A DNA stretch of 5,704 nt from Halovenus sp. (GTDB lineage Archaea > Halobacteriota > Halobacteria > Halobacteriales > Haloarculaceae). Below the pieces are notes generated by a model that was given only the letters and a program-made list of their open reading frames with translations, had not been told where the DNA came from and made no database searches. The stretch covers positions 1-5,704 of the forward strand of contig JAQCNR010000022.1 of the NCBI GenBank assembly GCA_028274925.1, written 5' to 3'. The position numbers and the translations under genes are program-made. This document shows, piece after piece, positions 1-5,527 of the stretch (positions within the stretch are counted from its first letter, which is position 1; each line of letters begins with the position of its first letter).

Positions 1-460
1 CCGAACCCTGAGCCACTTCGAGGAGAACGACCTCTCGGCAGACGCCCACGGTTTCGTGGAGCACTCCTACCGTGAAGGGCTCAACCCCAAGGAGTTCTTC
101 TTCCACGCGATGGGTGGCCGGGAAGGACTGGTCGATACCGCAGTCCGAACCTCGAAATCTGGCTATCTCCAGCGCCGACTCATCAACGCCCTCTCGGAAC
201 TCGAAACGCAGTACGACGGCACCGTCCGAGATACCTCGGATACGGTCGTCCAGTTCGAGTTCGGTGAGGACGGCACCTCGCCGGTTGAAGTCTCCAGGTC
301 CGAGGAGAACGCTGGGGTCGATGTCGAAAATATCGCCGACCAGGTACTTGAAACCGAGTTCGAGGACGGCGAGAAAGAGAAATTCCTCGGGGAGACTCGC
401 GAGCCGACGAACCTCTCCGAACACGCCGACGACTGGTGGCTCGCACAGAGTGACGACTGA
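1..460 (+). CDS. rpoA1: DNA-directed RNA polymerase subunit A' (C-terminal 152 residues, 5' end outside window)
   Basis: This is the C-terminal end of the archaeal RNA polymerase largest-subunit half A', part of the catalytic core. The reading frame is open from base 2, and the 5' end of the gene lies outside the window; the first internal Met (base 56) is not the start. Visible residues 28-62 (about bases 83-187) contain the near-invariant stretch EFFFHAMGGREGLVDTAV followed by GYLQRRL. This is the bridge helix, which spans the active-site cleft and moves with translocation (yeast Rpb1 residues about 810-845). A helical segment and a variable acidic tail ending WWLAQSDD follow. In archaea the largest subunit is split, and the rest is encoded by the next gene. 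The gene ends in tandem in-frame stops, TGA then TAA (458-463). A ribosome-binding site for rpoA2 follows directly, so the two genes are clearly one operon. Identification is very secure. Confidence 0.97.
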   Translation, partial: RTLSHFEENDLSADAHGFVEHSYREGLNPKEFFFHAMGGREGLVDTAVRTSKSGYLQRRLINALSELETQYDGTVRDTSDTVVQFEFGEDGTSPVEVSRSEENAGVDVENIADQVLETEFEDGEKEKFLGETREPTNLSEHADDWWLAQSDD

Positions 461-463
461 TAA

Positions 464-469
464 GGTGAT
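464..469 (+). promoter_or_regulatory. Shine-Dalgarno site of rpoA2
   Basis: GGTGAT lies three bases before the ATG at 473 and is fully complementary to the archaeal 16S rRNA 3' end (anti-SD core ATCACC). It sits right after the rpoA1 stop codons. This supports the ATG at 473 and implies that this internal operon gene is translated by an SD mechanism, unlike the apparently leaderless genes further right. Confidence 0.75.
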
Positions 470-472
470 ATC

Positions 473-1669
473 ATGACAGACTACGACGTATCCAACGACA
501 TCGAAGCGCTCGTCGAGGACGCTGACCTCCCGCGACGACTCAAAAACGAGGTCTACGAGACCCTCGAAGACCGCGAGGTGACGACCAAACAGGCCGACGA
601 CATCGTGCAGGGCACCGTTGCGGAGTACTACAACAACCGGGTCGACCCGCTCGACCCTGTTGGGACAGTCTCGGCCCAGTCCATCGGTGAACCCGGAACG
701 CAGATGACGATGAACACGTTCCACTACGCCGGTGTCGCCGAGATTGACGTGACTCAGGGGCTGCCGCGACTGATCGAACTCGTCGACGCCCGGAAGGAAC
801 CGGACACGCCGATGATGACGGTTCACCTCGAAGACGAGTACGCCGAACACCGCGAGCGCGCCCACGAAGTGGTCTGGAAAATCGAGGCGACGAAAATCCT
901 CCAGCTCGGGGACGTGTCCACGAACGTCGCGGATATGCTCGTTCAGGTTGCGCTCAACGAGGACACCCTCCGCGAACGCTGGCCGACCGTTGAGAACCCA
1001 GTCGAAGTGGCCGAAGAGATTGCGGCGACCATCGAGTCGAAACTCGGCGTCGAGACTCGCCAGCGCGAGCTCGTCATCGAGTTCGGCCCCGAGGAGCCCT
1101 CGTACCGCGACCTGCTCCAGCTTGTGGAGGAACTGCGAGAAATTGTCTTCAAGGGTATCGAGGAGGTTAGCCGGGTCGTCATCCGAAAGGAAGAGACTGA
1201 CCAAGGCGAAGAGTTCATCCTCTACACTGAAGGCTCGGCCTTTGGCGACGTGCTCGACATCGAAGGTGTCGACGCCTCGCGGACGACCTGTAACAACATC
1301 CACGAAATCTACCGAAACCTCGGCGTCGAAGCAGCCCGTGAGGCAATCATCGAGGAGACGATGAACACCCTCGAAGAACAGGGGCTCGACGACGTAAACA
1401 TTCGCCACCTGATGCTGGTCTCGGATATCATGACCAACGAGGGAACCATCGAGTCCATTGGCCGCCACGGTATCTCTGGGTCGAAAGACTCCGTGCTCGC
1501 ACGTGCAGCATTCGAGGTGACAGTCAGTCACCTGCTCGACGCGGCGATTCACGGCGAAATCGACGAACTCGACGGCGTGACCGAGAACGTCATCGTCGGC
1601 AAGCCGATCAAACTCGGCACCGGTGACGTGAATCTGCGGATGACAAGCGGCGGCGAACAGGCTGATTGA
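473..1669 (+). CDS. rpoA2: DNA-directed RNA polymerase subunit A''
   Basis: This 398-residue protein is the second half of the archaeal largest RNA polymerase subunit and has the usual length for haloarchaeal A''. It pairs with A' to form the active centre. Residues 65-105 hold the trigger loop: the motif SIGEPGTQMTMNTFHYAGVA contains Gln77, Asn81 and His84, matching yeast Rpb1 Gln1078, Asn1082 and His1085, which contact the incoming NTP. Residues about 106-300 correspond to the cleft/jaw region. Residues 310-384 (RHLMLVSDIMTNEGT, IGRHGISG, then GVTENVIVGKPIKLGTG) match the conserved C-terminal switch/clamp region of Rpb1. No in-frame break or intein is seen. The start is fixed by the upstream GGTGAT and by the family N-terminus. 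The gene lies 12 bases after rpoA1, and nusA begins one base after its stop, so translation is probably coupled. Function is certain by family. Confidence 0.98.
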   Translation: MTDYDVSNDIEALVEDADLPRRLKNEVYETLEDREVTTKQADDIVQGTVAEYYNNRVDPLDPVGTVSAQSIGEPGTQMTMNTFHYAGVAEIDVTQGLPRLIELVDARKEPDTPMMTVHLEDEYAEHRERAHEVVWKIEATKILQLGDVSTNVADMLVQVALNEDTLRERWPTVENPVEVAEEIAATIESKLGVETRQRELVIEFGPEEPSYRDLLQLVEELREIVFKGIEEVSRVVIRKEETDQGEEFILYTEGSAFGDVLDIEGVDASRTTCNNIHEIYRNLGVEAAREAIIEETMNTLEEQGLDDVNIRHLMLVSDIMTNEGTIESIGRHGISGSKDSVLARAAFEVTVSHLLDAAIHGEIDELDGVTENVIVGKPIKLGTGDVNLRMTSGGEQAD

Positions 1670-1670
1670 G

Positions 1671-2096
1671 ATGGCAATTACTCTCTCGGACGAAGCGCGC
1701 CAACTGGCCGGCCTCTTCGAGACTGAAACCGAGGCGACGGTCAAAGACTGCCTCGTCGACGAGGAGTTCGACCGCGTCATCTTCCTGATCAAGACGGGAG
1801 AGATGGGCAAGGCAATCGGTGCTGGCGGCGAACACGTCTCTGGCGTCGAAGAACAGATCGGGAAACCGATCAAACTCGTCGAAGACGCACCGACAGCAGA
1901 GGATTTCGTAGCTAACACGCTCGCGCCCGCTGCCGTCTACAACGTCACGATCAGCGAAAACGACGACCGACTCGCCTACGTCGAAGTCGCGGAGGAAGAC
2001 CGCGGTGCTGCGATCGGCGCAGACGGCCGCAATATCGACGCCGCCCGTCGACTCGCCGCCCGCCATCACGATATCGACGATATCGAGTTGACCTAA
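1671..2096 (+). CDS. nusA: NusA-like transcription elongation/termination factor (two KH domains)
   Basis: This 141-residue protein is the short archaeal NusA, which has only the RNA-binding KH pair and lacks the N-terminal polymerase-binding and S1 domains of bacterial NusA. Two KH signature loops are visible: GAGG at residues 50-53 (within GKAIGAGGEHV) and GADG at 116-119 (within GAAIGADGRNI). It is thought to bind nascent RNA and act in elongation, pausing or rRNA transcription, but the archaeal role is poorly defined. ATG at 1671 is one base after the rpoA2 stop; no convincing SD precedes it, which suggests translational coupling. The location after rpoA2 is the classical archaeal arrangement. 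The C-terminus ends DIDDIELT, encoded partly by two tandem ACGATATCG units (2068-2085). Its last six codons are part of a 21-bp repeat present again 126 bases downstream. The end is followed by a terminator-like hairpin, so the operon may stop here. Confidence 0.95.
   Translation: MAITLSDEARQLAGLFETETEATVKDCLVDEEFDRVIFLIKTGEMGKAIGAGGEHVSGVEEQIGKPIKLVEDAPTAEDFVANTLAPAAVYNVTISENDDRLAYVEVAEEDRGAAIGADGRNIDAARRLAARHHDIDDIELT
2074..2094 (+). repeat. 21-bp direct repeat, copy 1 (inside the nusA 3' end)
   Basis: The repeat starts TCGACGATATC and ends GTTGACCT. It encodes the nusA C-terminus (DDIELT) plus the first base of its TAA stop. An exact copy lies at 2200-2220. The flanking bases differ on both sides (A versus G before, A versus G after), so the identity is exactly 21 bases. 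Confidence 0.95.
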
Positions 2097-2108
2097 CCTG
2101 CGACTCTA

Positions 2109-2142
2109 CTGTCCGCGACTGAAGGGAGCGGACAGGCTTTTT
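2109..2142 (+). terminator. Hairpin plus T-run after nusA
   Basis: The arms CTGTCCGC (2109-2116) and GCGGACAG (2128-2135) are perfectly complementary, forming an 8-bp GC-rich stem with an 11-base loop. GC and then TTTTT (2138-2142) follow. It lies 12 bases after the nusA stop, where the RNA polymerase operon could end. Archaeal termination depends mainly on U-tracts, so the T5 here and a second T5 at 2151-2155 may be the active parts. The fold is seen directly; the terminator role is inferred. Confidence 0.7.
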
Positions 2143-2144
2143 CA

Positions 2145-2203
2145 TCGACGTTTTTGCCGCGAGCGGTGCGCAGGGCGCACCCGAGCGGGAAAAAGGTCGT
2201 CGA
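2145..2203. repeat. Imperfect long inverted repeat with T5/A5 borders (possible bidirectional terminator or small palindromic element)
   Basis: The outer arms TCGACG (2145-2150) and CGTCGA (2198-2203) enclose TTTTT (2151-2155) and AAAAA (2190-2194). The inner arms GGTGCGC (2165-2171) and GCGCACC (2175-2181) close on a 3-base AGG loop. The segments in between (around GCCGCGAGC and CGAGCGGG) pair only partly, and GGT at 2195-2197 would bulge. GC-rich palindromes with CGAGCGG-type sequence and T/A borders are, from general experience, frequent between haloarchaeal genes. Its right arm overlaps the first bases of repeat copy 2. Confidence 0.6.
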
Positions 2204-2220
2204 CGATATCGAGTTGACCT
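2200..2220 (+). repeat. 21-bp direct repeat, copy 2 (duplicate of the nusA 3' end)
   Basis: This is an exact copy of 2074-2094, offset by 126 bases, a multiple of three. Read in the nusA frame it encodes DDIELT again and is followed directly by TGA (2220-2222). It therefore preserves a complete gene end. This is expected if an element inserted at, or a segment was duplicated from, the nusA terminus. Confidence 0.95.
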
Positions 2221-2222
2221 GA

Positions 2223-2246
2223 CGGCTCAAACGGCCGTTTGAGCCG
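2223..2246. repeat. Perfect 24-bp palindrome
   Basis: The half-site CGGCTCAAACGG (2223-2234) is followed immediately by its exact reverse complement (2235-2246), with no spacer. It starts one base after the TGA that follows repeat copy 2 and ends 38 bases before the ATG of the small membrane protein. It could be a dimeric regulator's operator upstream of that gene's promoter, a repetitive extragenic palindrome, or an RNA hairpin (10-bp stem with a GGCC loop). There is no T-run directly after it, which argues against a simple terminator. Confidence 0.8.
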
Positions 2247-2249
2247 ACC

Positions 2250-2267
2250 TATGATTCATCAATTTTG
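2250..2267 (+). promoter_or_regulatory. Weak TATA-like region for the 73-residue membrane protein
   Basis: This is the only AT-rich stretch upstream of the ATG at 2285: TATGATTCATCAATTTTG. It spans about -35 to -18 relative to the start codon, which fits a near-leaderless haloarchaeal promoter. The match to the consensus is poor and the exact box is uncertain. No SD is visible before the ATG. Confidence 0.35.
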
Positions 2268-2284
2268 CGTTGCTGAGTTGAAAT

Positions 2285-2506
2285 ATGGCAACGTCAGAAT
2301 CTGAATTCGAGGTGCCGACGTGGGCCGCAGTGGGGCTGGTCGTCCTCGTCTTCCTCACCTTCCTCTACGGGATTCTTATTCAGGGAACGCTGCTCGGCCC
2401 AGCAATCCTGTGGCTGTGGACTGGCGGAATCGCGCTCTCACTGTTCGTCGTCTACCTGTTCTATCGGTTCGTGATTGCTGTCGAGAAGATTGCCGACAAG
2501 ATGTAA
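2285..2506 (+). CDS. Small two-helix membrane protein of unknown function
   Basis: I do not recognise a named family for this 73-residue protein. It has a short acidic, soluble N-terminus (MATSESEFEVP) and then two strongly hydrophobic segments at residues about 13-33 (WAAVGLVVLVFLTFLYG) and 38-66 (rich in Leu, Trp, Val and Phe). It ends with a short charged tail (EKIADKM). No signal-peptidase site, cysteines or catalytic motif are visible. The start ATG is preceded by AAAT and no SD, suggesting a leaderless transcript. The composition and hydrophobic pattern look like a real protein rather than a shadow frame. It follows the nusA terminator and the 24-bp palindrome, so it is probably transcribed on its own. 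Its stop lies two bases from the stop of the convergent CoA-transferase. Small proteins of this shape are common and mostly uncharacterised in haloarchaea. Confidence 0.8.
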   Translation: MATSESEFEVPTWAAVGLVVLVFLTFLYGILIQGTLLGPAILWLWTGGIALSLFVVYLFYRFVIAVEKIADKM

Positions 2507-2508
2507 CA

Positions 2509-3720
2509 CTACCTGACAACGCCGTCGTTTCGGAGGCGTTCAATTTCCTCGTCACTGTATCCGCGAGTAGCGAGAATTTCAGCCGTCTGCTCACCCAGCC
2601 CGGGTGGGTGCTCGTCGAAGGCCGTCTGTCCGTTCTGGAAGTTCATCGGGCTGCCGGGCGTCTCTATCTCACCAACAGTCGGATGGTCCATCGTCCGGCG
2701 CATATTCCGGGGTTCCATCTGTGGGTGGGAGAAGACATCGGCCATGTCGTTGACCGCCCGTGCGGGCACGTCGTACTCCTGTAACCGGTCGACAATCTCA
2801 GCGGTGGTGTACTGCTCGATTTCCGCGCCGAGAATCGAATCGAGGTCATCGCGGTTGTCGACTCGCTTCTCGTTGGTCTCGAATCGCTTGTCGTCGACCA
2901 ACTCCTCGCGGTCCAGCGCTCGGCAGAATCGCGGCCAGATATGCTCGGAGGCGCAGGCGACGACGACGTAATCATCCTTCGTAGGAAATGCTTGATACGG
3001 CGCGATTGTCGGGTGACGGCTACCCATCCGTCCCGGCGGGTCGCCGGTGCCGAAGTAGTACGACGCCATGTACGTCTGCCAGGCGACGATGCTGTCGAAT
3101 AAGCTGATGTCGAGTTTGTCGCCGCCGCTGTCGGCGAACTCCCGGCGAAATAGTCTGGCGAGAATCGCCTGGGTGGCGTACATCCCCGCGGCGATATCGG
3201 CGATAGCAACCCCGACACGGACTGGTTCGCGCCCTTGCTCGCCGGTGATCGACATCATTCCGCCCTCGGCCTGCATGATGAGGTCGTAGGCCGGGCGTTC
3301 ACTGTACGGTCCAGTTTCGCCGTAGCCCGTGATGTGACAGTAGATGAGGCCGGGATTGTCTTCTCGCAAGTTGTCGTAACCCAGTCCCCACGAGTCCATC
3401 TGTCCAACGCGGAAGTTCTCGACGAGCACATCCGCGTCTGCGGCGATATTCCGGAAGATTTCGCGGCCACGCTCGGTCGTGAGGTTGACCGCAACCGAGC
3501 GCTTGTTTCGGTTGATACTCAGGTAGTACGCCGACTCTTCGGAGTCGCCGTAGGTCGGCGGTTTCCATCCGCGAGTCTGGTCGCCGCCGTCGGGACGTTC
3601 GACTTTGATCACGTCCGCACCGAGGTCGCCGAGTTGCATCGTGCAGAACGGCCCAGAGAGCACTCTGGAGGCGTCGAGCACTGTAATTCCGTCCAGTGGC
3701 GCGGTCTGCTCGTCGGTCAT
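2509..3720 (-). CDS. CaiB/BaiF-family (class III) CoA-transferase
   Basis: This 403-residue protein has full family length. Family III enzymes move CoA between carboxylic acids through an aspartyl-CoA anhydride; some relatives are acyl-CoA racemases. Visible motifs are the N-terminal CoA-binding stretch (LDASRVLSGPFCTMQLGDLG then DVIKVERP, residues 15-43), NKRSVAVNL (72-80), DVLVENFRVGQMDSWGLGYD (97-116), GYGETGPYSERPAYD (132-146) and QAEGGMMSITG (150-160). Asp146 aligns with the catalytic Asp of formyl-CoA transferase (Asp169). The glycine-rich GGGGQ loop of Oxalobacter formyl-CoA transferase is not seen; MGSRHPTIAPYQAF (232-245) occupies that area, so oxalate specificity is not supported. 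The substrate is unknown; mesaconate/succinate, other dicarboxylates or a racemase-like role are all possible. ATG at 3720 gives the normal N-terminus, with a TATA-like box about 27 bases upstream, so the gene is likely leaderless. It is divergent from the ThDP enzyme and convergent with the small membrane protein. Confidence 0.93.
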   Translation of the reverse strand: MTDEQTAPLDGITVLDASRVLSGPFCTMQLGDLGADVIKVERPDGGDQTRGWKPPTYGDSEESAYYLSINRNKRSVAVNLTTERGREIFRNIAADADVLVENFRVGQMDSWGLGYDNLREDNPGLIYCHITGYGETGPYSERPAYDLIMQAEGGMMSITGEQGREPVRVGVAIADIAAGMYATQAILARLFRREFADSGGDKLDISLFDSIVAWQTYMASYYFGTGDPPGRMGSRHPTIAPYQAFPTKDDYVVVACASEHIWPRFCRALDREELVDDKRFETNEKRVDNRDDLDSILGAEIEQYTTAEIVDRLQEYDVPARAVNDMADVFSHPQMEPRNMRRTMDHPTVGEIETPGSPMNFQNGQTAFDEHPPGLGEQTAEILATRGYSDEEIERLRNDGVVR

Positions 3721-3742
3721 GGATCGCGCATCGTGGGGCGGC

Positions 3743-3750
3743 TATTAGAC
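3743..3750 (-). promoter_or_regulatory. TATA-like box of the CoA-transferase
   Basis: On the minus strand this reads GTCTAATA, centred about 27 bases before the ATG at 3720. That is where a TATA box of a leaderless haloarchaeal transcript should be. An interrupted inverted repeat, ACCA-N7-TGGT (3749-3763), overlaps its upstream edge and could be a weak operator shared with the divergent gene. No SD precedes the start. Confidence 0.5.
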
Positions 3751-3770
3751 CATTGTCCCTGGTGGGGTGA

Positions 3771-3780
3771 TTTTTTATTT
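3771..3780 (+). promoter_or_regulatory. TATA-like box of the ThDP enzyme gene
   Basis: TTTTTTATTT is the most AT-rich run in the 80-base divergent region. It is centred about 26 bases before the ATG at 3801, as expected for a leaderless haloarchaeal promoter. GAGGT (3796-3800) touches the ATG directly and is too close to act as a normal SD. Confidence 0.6.
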
Positions 3781-3800
3781 CCGTTCGCCGAAAGCGAGGT

Positions 3801-5453
3801 ATGCGAATCAGTCGCGGTGTGATCGACGAACTCGCCGCGGGTGGCATCGATACGGTCTTCGGCATTCCCGGAAAACAGACGCTGCCGCTGAACGAGGCGA
3901 TTGCCGACAGAGACGAGACGCGCTTTCTCGTTGCCCGCCACGAGACGGCCGTCTCACACGAAGCGTGGGGCTACGCCGAGACCAGCGGCGACCCCGCGGC
4001 GACGGTGGTCGTCCCCGGTCCCGGCGACATGAACGCGCTGAACGGACTGAAAAACGCCGCGAACGATTGCACGCCGCTCGTGCACATTGCTGTCGAGACT
4101 GAACCCGACGTCCGGGGTGGCGACGGTATTCACGAGACGCCGCCGGAAACCTACGACCCACTAGTGAAGGAGAATATCCTCGTTGAGCGACCTGCTGCGA
4201 CACGAGTCGTGGTTCGGCGGGCAATCGAAACTGCAACGACGCCGCCGAAGGGACCGGTGCGGATTGGGATTCCGAAGAATTTCCTCGTGCAGGACCGCCC
4301 GCTCGCAACTGTTCCCTCGGGTCACCCACAGCCCGACACCCCAGAACTCCCGGACGAGGATATCCGCGCGGCGGCGTCCTGTCTCGAAGGAGCAGAACGT
4401 CCGGTCATCCTCGTCGGTGGTGGTGCTCGCGCGGCGGGTGCGAGCGAAGAACTGCTTGCTGTCGCCGACGCTCTCGACGCGCCAGTCGTCACTACCTACA
4501 AAGGCAAAGGCGTTGTCTCGGACAGCAACGAGCGTATCGCAGGTACACTTTCGGGCAGTGCCAGTCCCGAACTGCTCGACTGTCTCGCCAACAGCGACGC
4601 CTTGCTGGCAGTTGGTACTGATTTCGACGGCGTCGCGACGCGGCACTGGTCAGTCGAGATGCCCGCAGAGATTGTTCAGGTCACGCTTTCGCCCGGCGAC
4701 CTCGGTACTGGCTACGACCTCACAGTGGGAATTGTGGCTGACGCGGCGGACGCACTGGCAGCGCTGGACGCTGAACTGTCTGCGACGGCTGGCACCGGCG
4801 GCGTGGAGCGCGCAACTGTCGTCCGGAACGCGACAGAGGAGCGAATCGACCCGTTGCTTGACGACGACCCCCCGATCACATCGGTGCGGGCGCTCAGAGC
4901 AGTCAGAGCGGCGCTTCCCGAGGAGACTGTCGTGTCAGTCGACGCCGGTGGCTTTCGGGTCTGGGCGTTGAACACCTTCGACGCCTGTGGGCCGCGTTCG
5001 TACGTCAACCCCGGGTCGTGGGCAACGATGGGAACCGGACTGTCGGCCGCCATCGGCGCACAGGTCGCCAACCCCGACAAGAACGTCGTTGCGCTATCTG
5101 GTGACGGCGGGCTGATGATGTGTATCCACGAACTCCACACCGCCGCCAGCGAGGATATTCCGGTCACTGTGGTCGTTTTCAACAACAGCGATTACGCAAT
5201 CATCAGCGAGGAAGCCGACCGGACCTTCGGGCTTGGCGAGGGAGCATACGGATGGGCCGACGCGCCGTTAGCGTTCACGACAATCGCGGCGGGGATGGGT
5301 GTCGAAGCGGCGCGTGCGGAGACGCCGGGGGAAATTAAAACTGAACTCACGCGTGCGCTCGACAGCGACGAGCCACGACTGGTCGAGATTCCGACCGACC
5401 CCGACGAACCGCAGGCGAGTGAGTGGATGACTCCGCAGGAGGACTCGAACTGA
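3801..5453 (+). CDS. Thiamine-diphosphate-dependent enzyme, acetolactate synthase large-subunit type
   Basis: This 550-residue, full-length member of the acetolactate synthase/pyruvate oxidase/decarboxylase superfamily has three domains. The N-terminal pyrimidine-binding domain (1-165) starts VIDELAAGGIDTVFGIPGKQTLPL and has the catalytic Glu48 in ARHETA, then GYAETSGDPAATVVVPGPGDMNALNGLKNA (57-86). The central domain (about 185-330) carries RPVILVGGGAR and TYKGKGVVSD. The C-terminal diphosphate domain (about 360-535) has SGDGG (433-437) and NN (461-462); Asp435 and Asn462 should ligate the metal that holds ThDP. The usual AFQE segment of acetolactate synthases is replaced by GIHET (109-113). 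No regulatory small-subunit gene is adjacent, so this is probably a paralogue rather than the biosynthetic IlvB. Alternatives are a 2-keto-acid decarboxylase, sulfoacetaldehyde acetyltransferase-like enzyme, or acyl-CoA lyase/decarboxylase. The divergent CoA-transferase makes a CoA-thioester substrate conceivable but unproven. The family is certain; the substrate is unknown. Confidence 0.92.
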   Translation: MRISRGVIDELAAGGIDTVFGIPGKQTLPLNEAIADRDETRFLVARHETAVSHEAWGYAETSGDPAATVVVPGPGDMNALNGLKNAANDCTPLVHIAVETEPDVRGGDGIHETPPETYDPLVKENILVERPAATRVVVRRAIETATTPPKGPVRIGIPKNFLVQDRPLATVPSGHPQPDTPELPDEDIRAAASCLEGAERPVILVGGGARAAGASEELLAVADALDAPVVTTYKGKGVVSDSNERIAGTLSGSASPELLDCLANSDALLAVGTDFDGVATRHWSVEMPAEIVQVTLSPGDLGTGYDLTVGIVADAADALAALDAELSATAGTGGVERATVVRNATEERIDPLLDDDPPITSVRALRAVRAALPEETVVSVDAGGFRVWALNTFDACGPRSYVNPGSWATMGTGLSAAIGAQVANPDKNVVALSGDGGLMMCIHELHTAASEDIPVTVVVFNNSDYAIISEEADRTFGLGEGAYGWADAPLAFTTIAAGMGVEAARAETPGEIKTELTRALDSDEPRLVEIPTDPDEPQASEWMTPQEDSN

Positions 5454-5497
5454 CCGATTCGTGGGACAGTTTTCTCTCTGTGAGACAGGACGACACG

Positions 5498-5506
5498 ACT
5501 ATTTGC
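5498..5506 (+). promoter_or_regulatory. TATA-like box of the last small membrane protein gene
   Basis: ACTATTTGC is centred about 26 bases before the ATG at 5528, again the leaderless haloarchaeal spacing. No SD is visible before that ATG. The match to the consensus is moderate. Confidence 0.4.
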
Positions 5507-5527
5507 TCGACAGCAAAACGGCAGACA

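Noticed and set aside
1608..2069. 153-codon minus-strand open frame opposite nusA
   Set aside because: It lies wholly over rpoA2/nusA coding sequence, has no recognisable motif, and long antisense frames are expected in GC-rich haloarchaeal genes.
2068..2085. Two tandem ACGATATCG units as a possible CRISPR or iteron repeat
   Set aside because: There are only two 9-bp units, and they are explained by the repeated Asp-Ile codons of the nusA C-terminus.
2251..2304. Short frame starting at ATG 2251
   Set aside because: It has 17 codons, no SD, and overlaps the supported membrane-protein start in another frame. More likely this is promoter sequence.
3235..3822. 195-codon plus-strand open frame opposite the CoA-transferase
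   Set aside because: It is antisense to a well-supported gene, runs through the divergent promoter region and shows no domain.
4183..4971. 262-codon plus-strand open frame inside the ThDP enzyme gene
   Set aside because: The Ser/Arg/Thr-rich translation is typical of a frame-shifted shadow of a haloarchaeal gene. The true frame carries all catalytic motifs.
5466..5481. ACAG-N8-CTGT with a T-rich loop after the ThDP gene as a terminator
   Set aside because: The 4-bp stem is too weak and there is no T-run after it. The pyrimidine-rich stretch may help termination but does not support a call.
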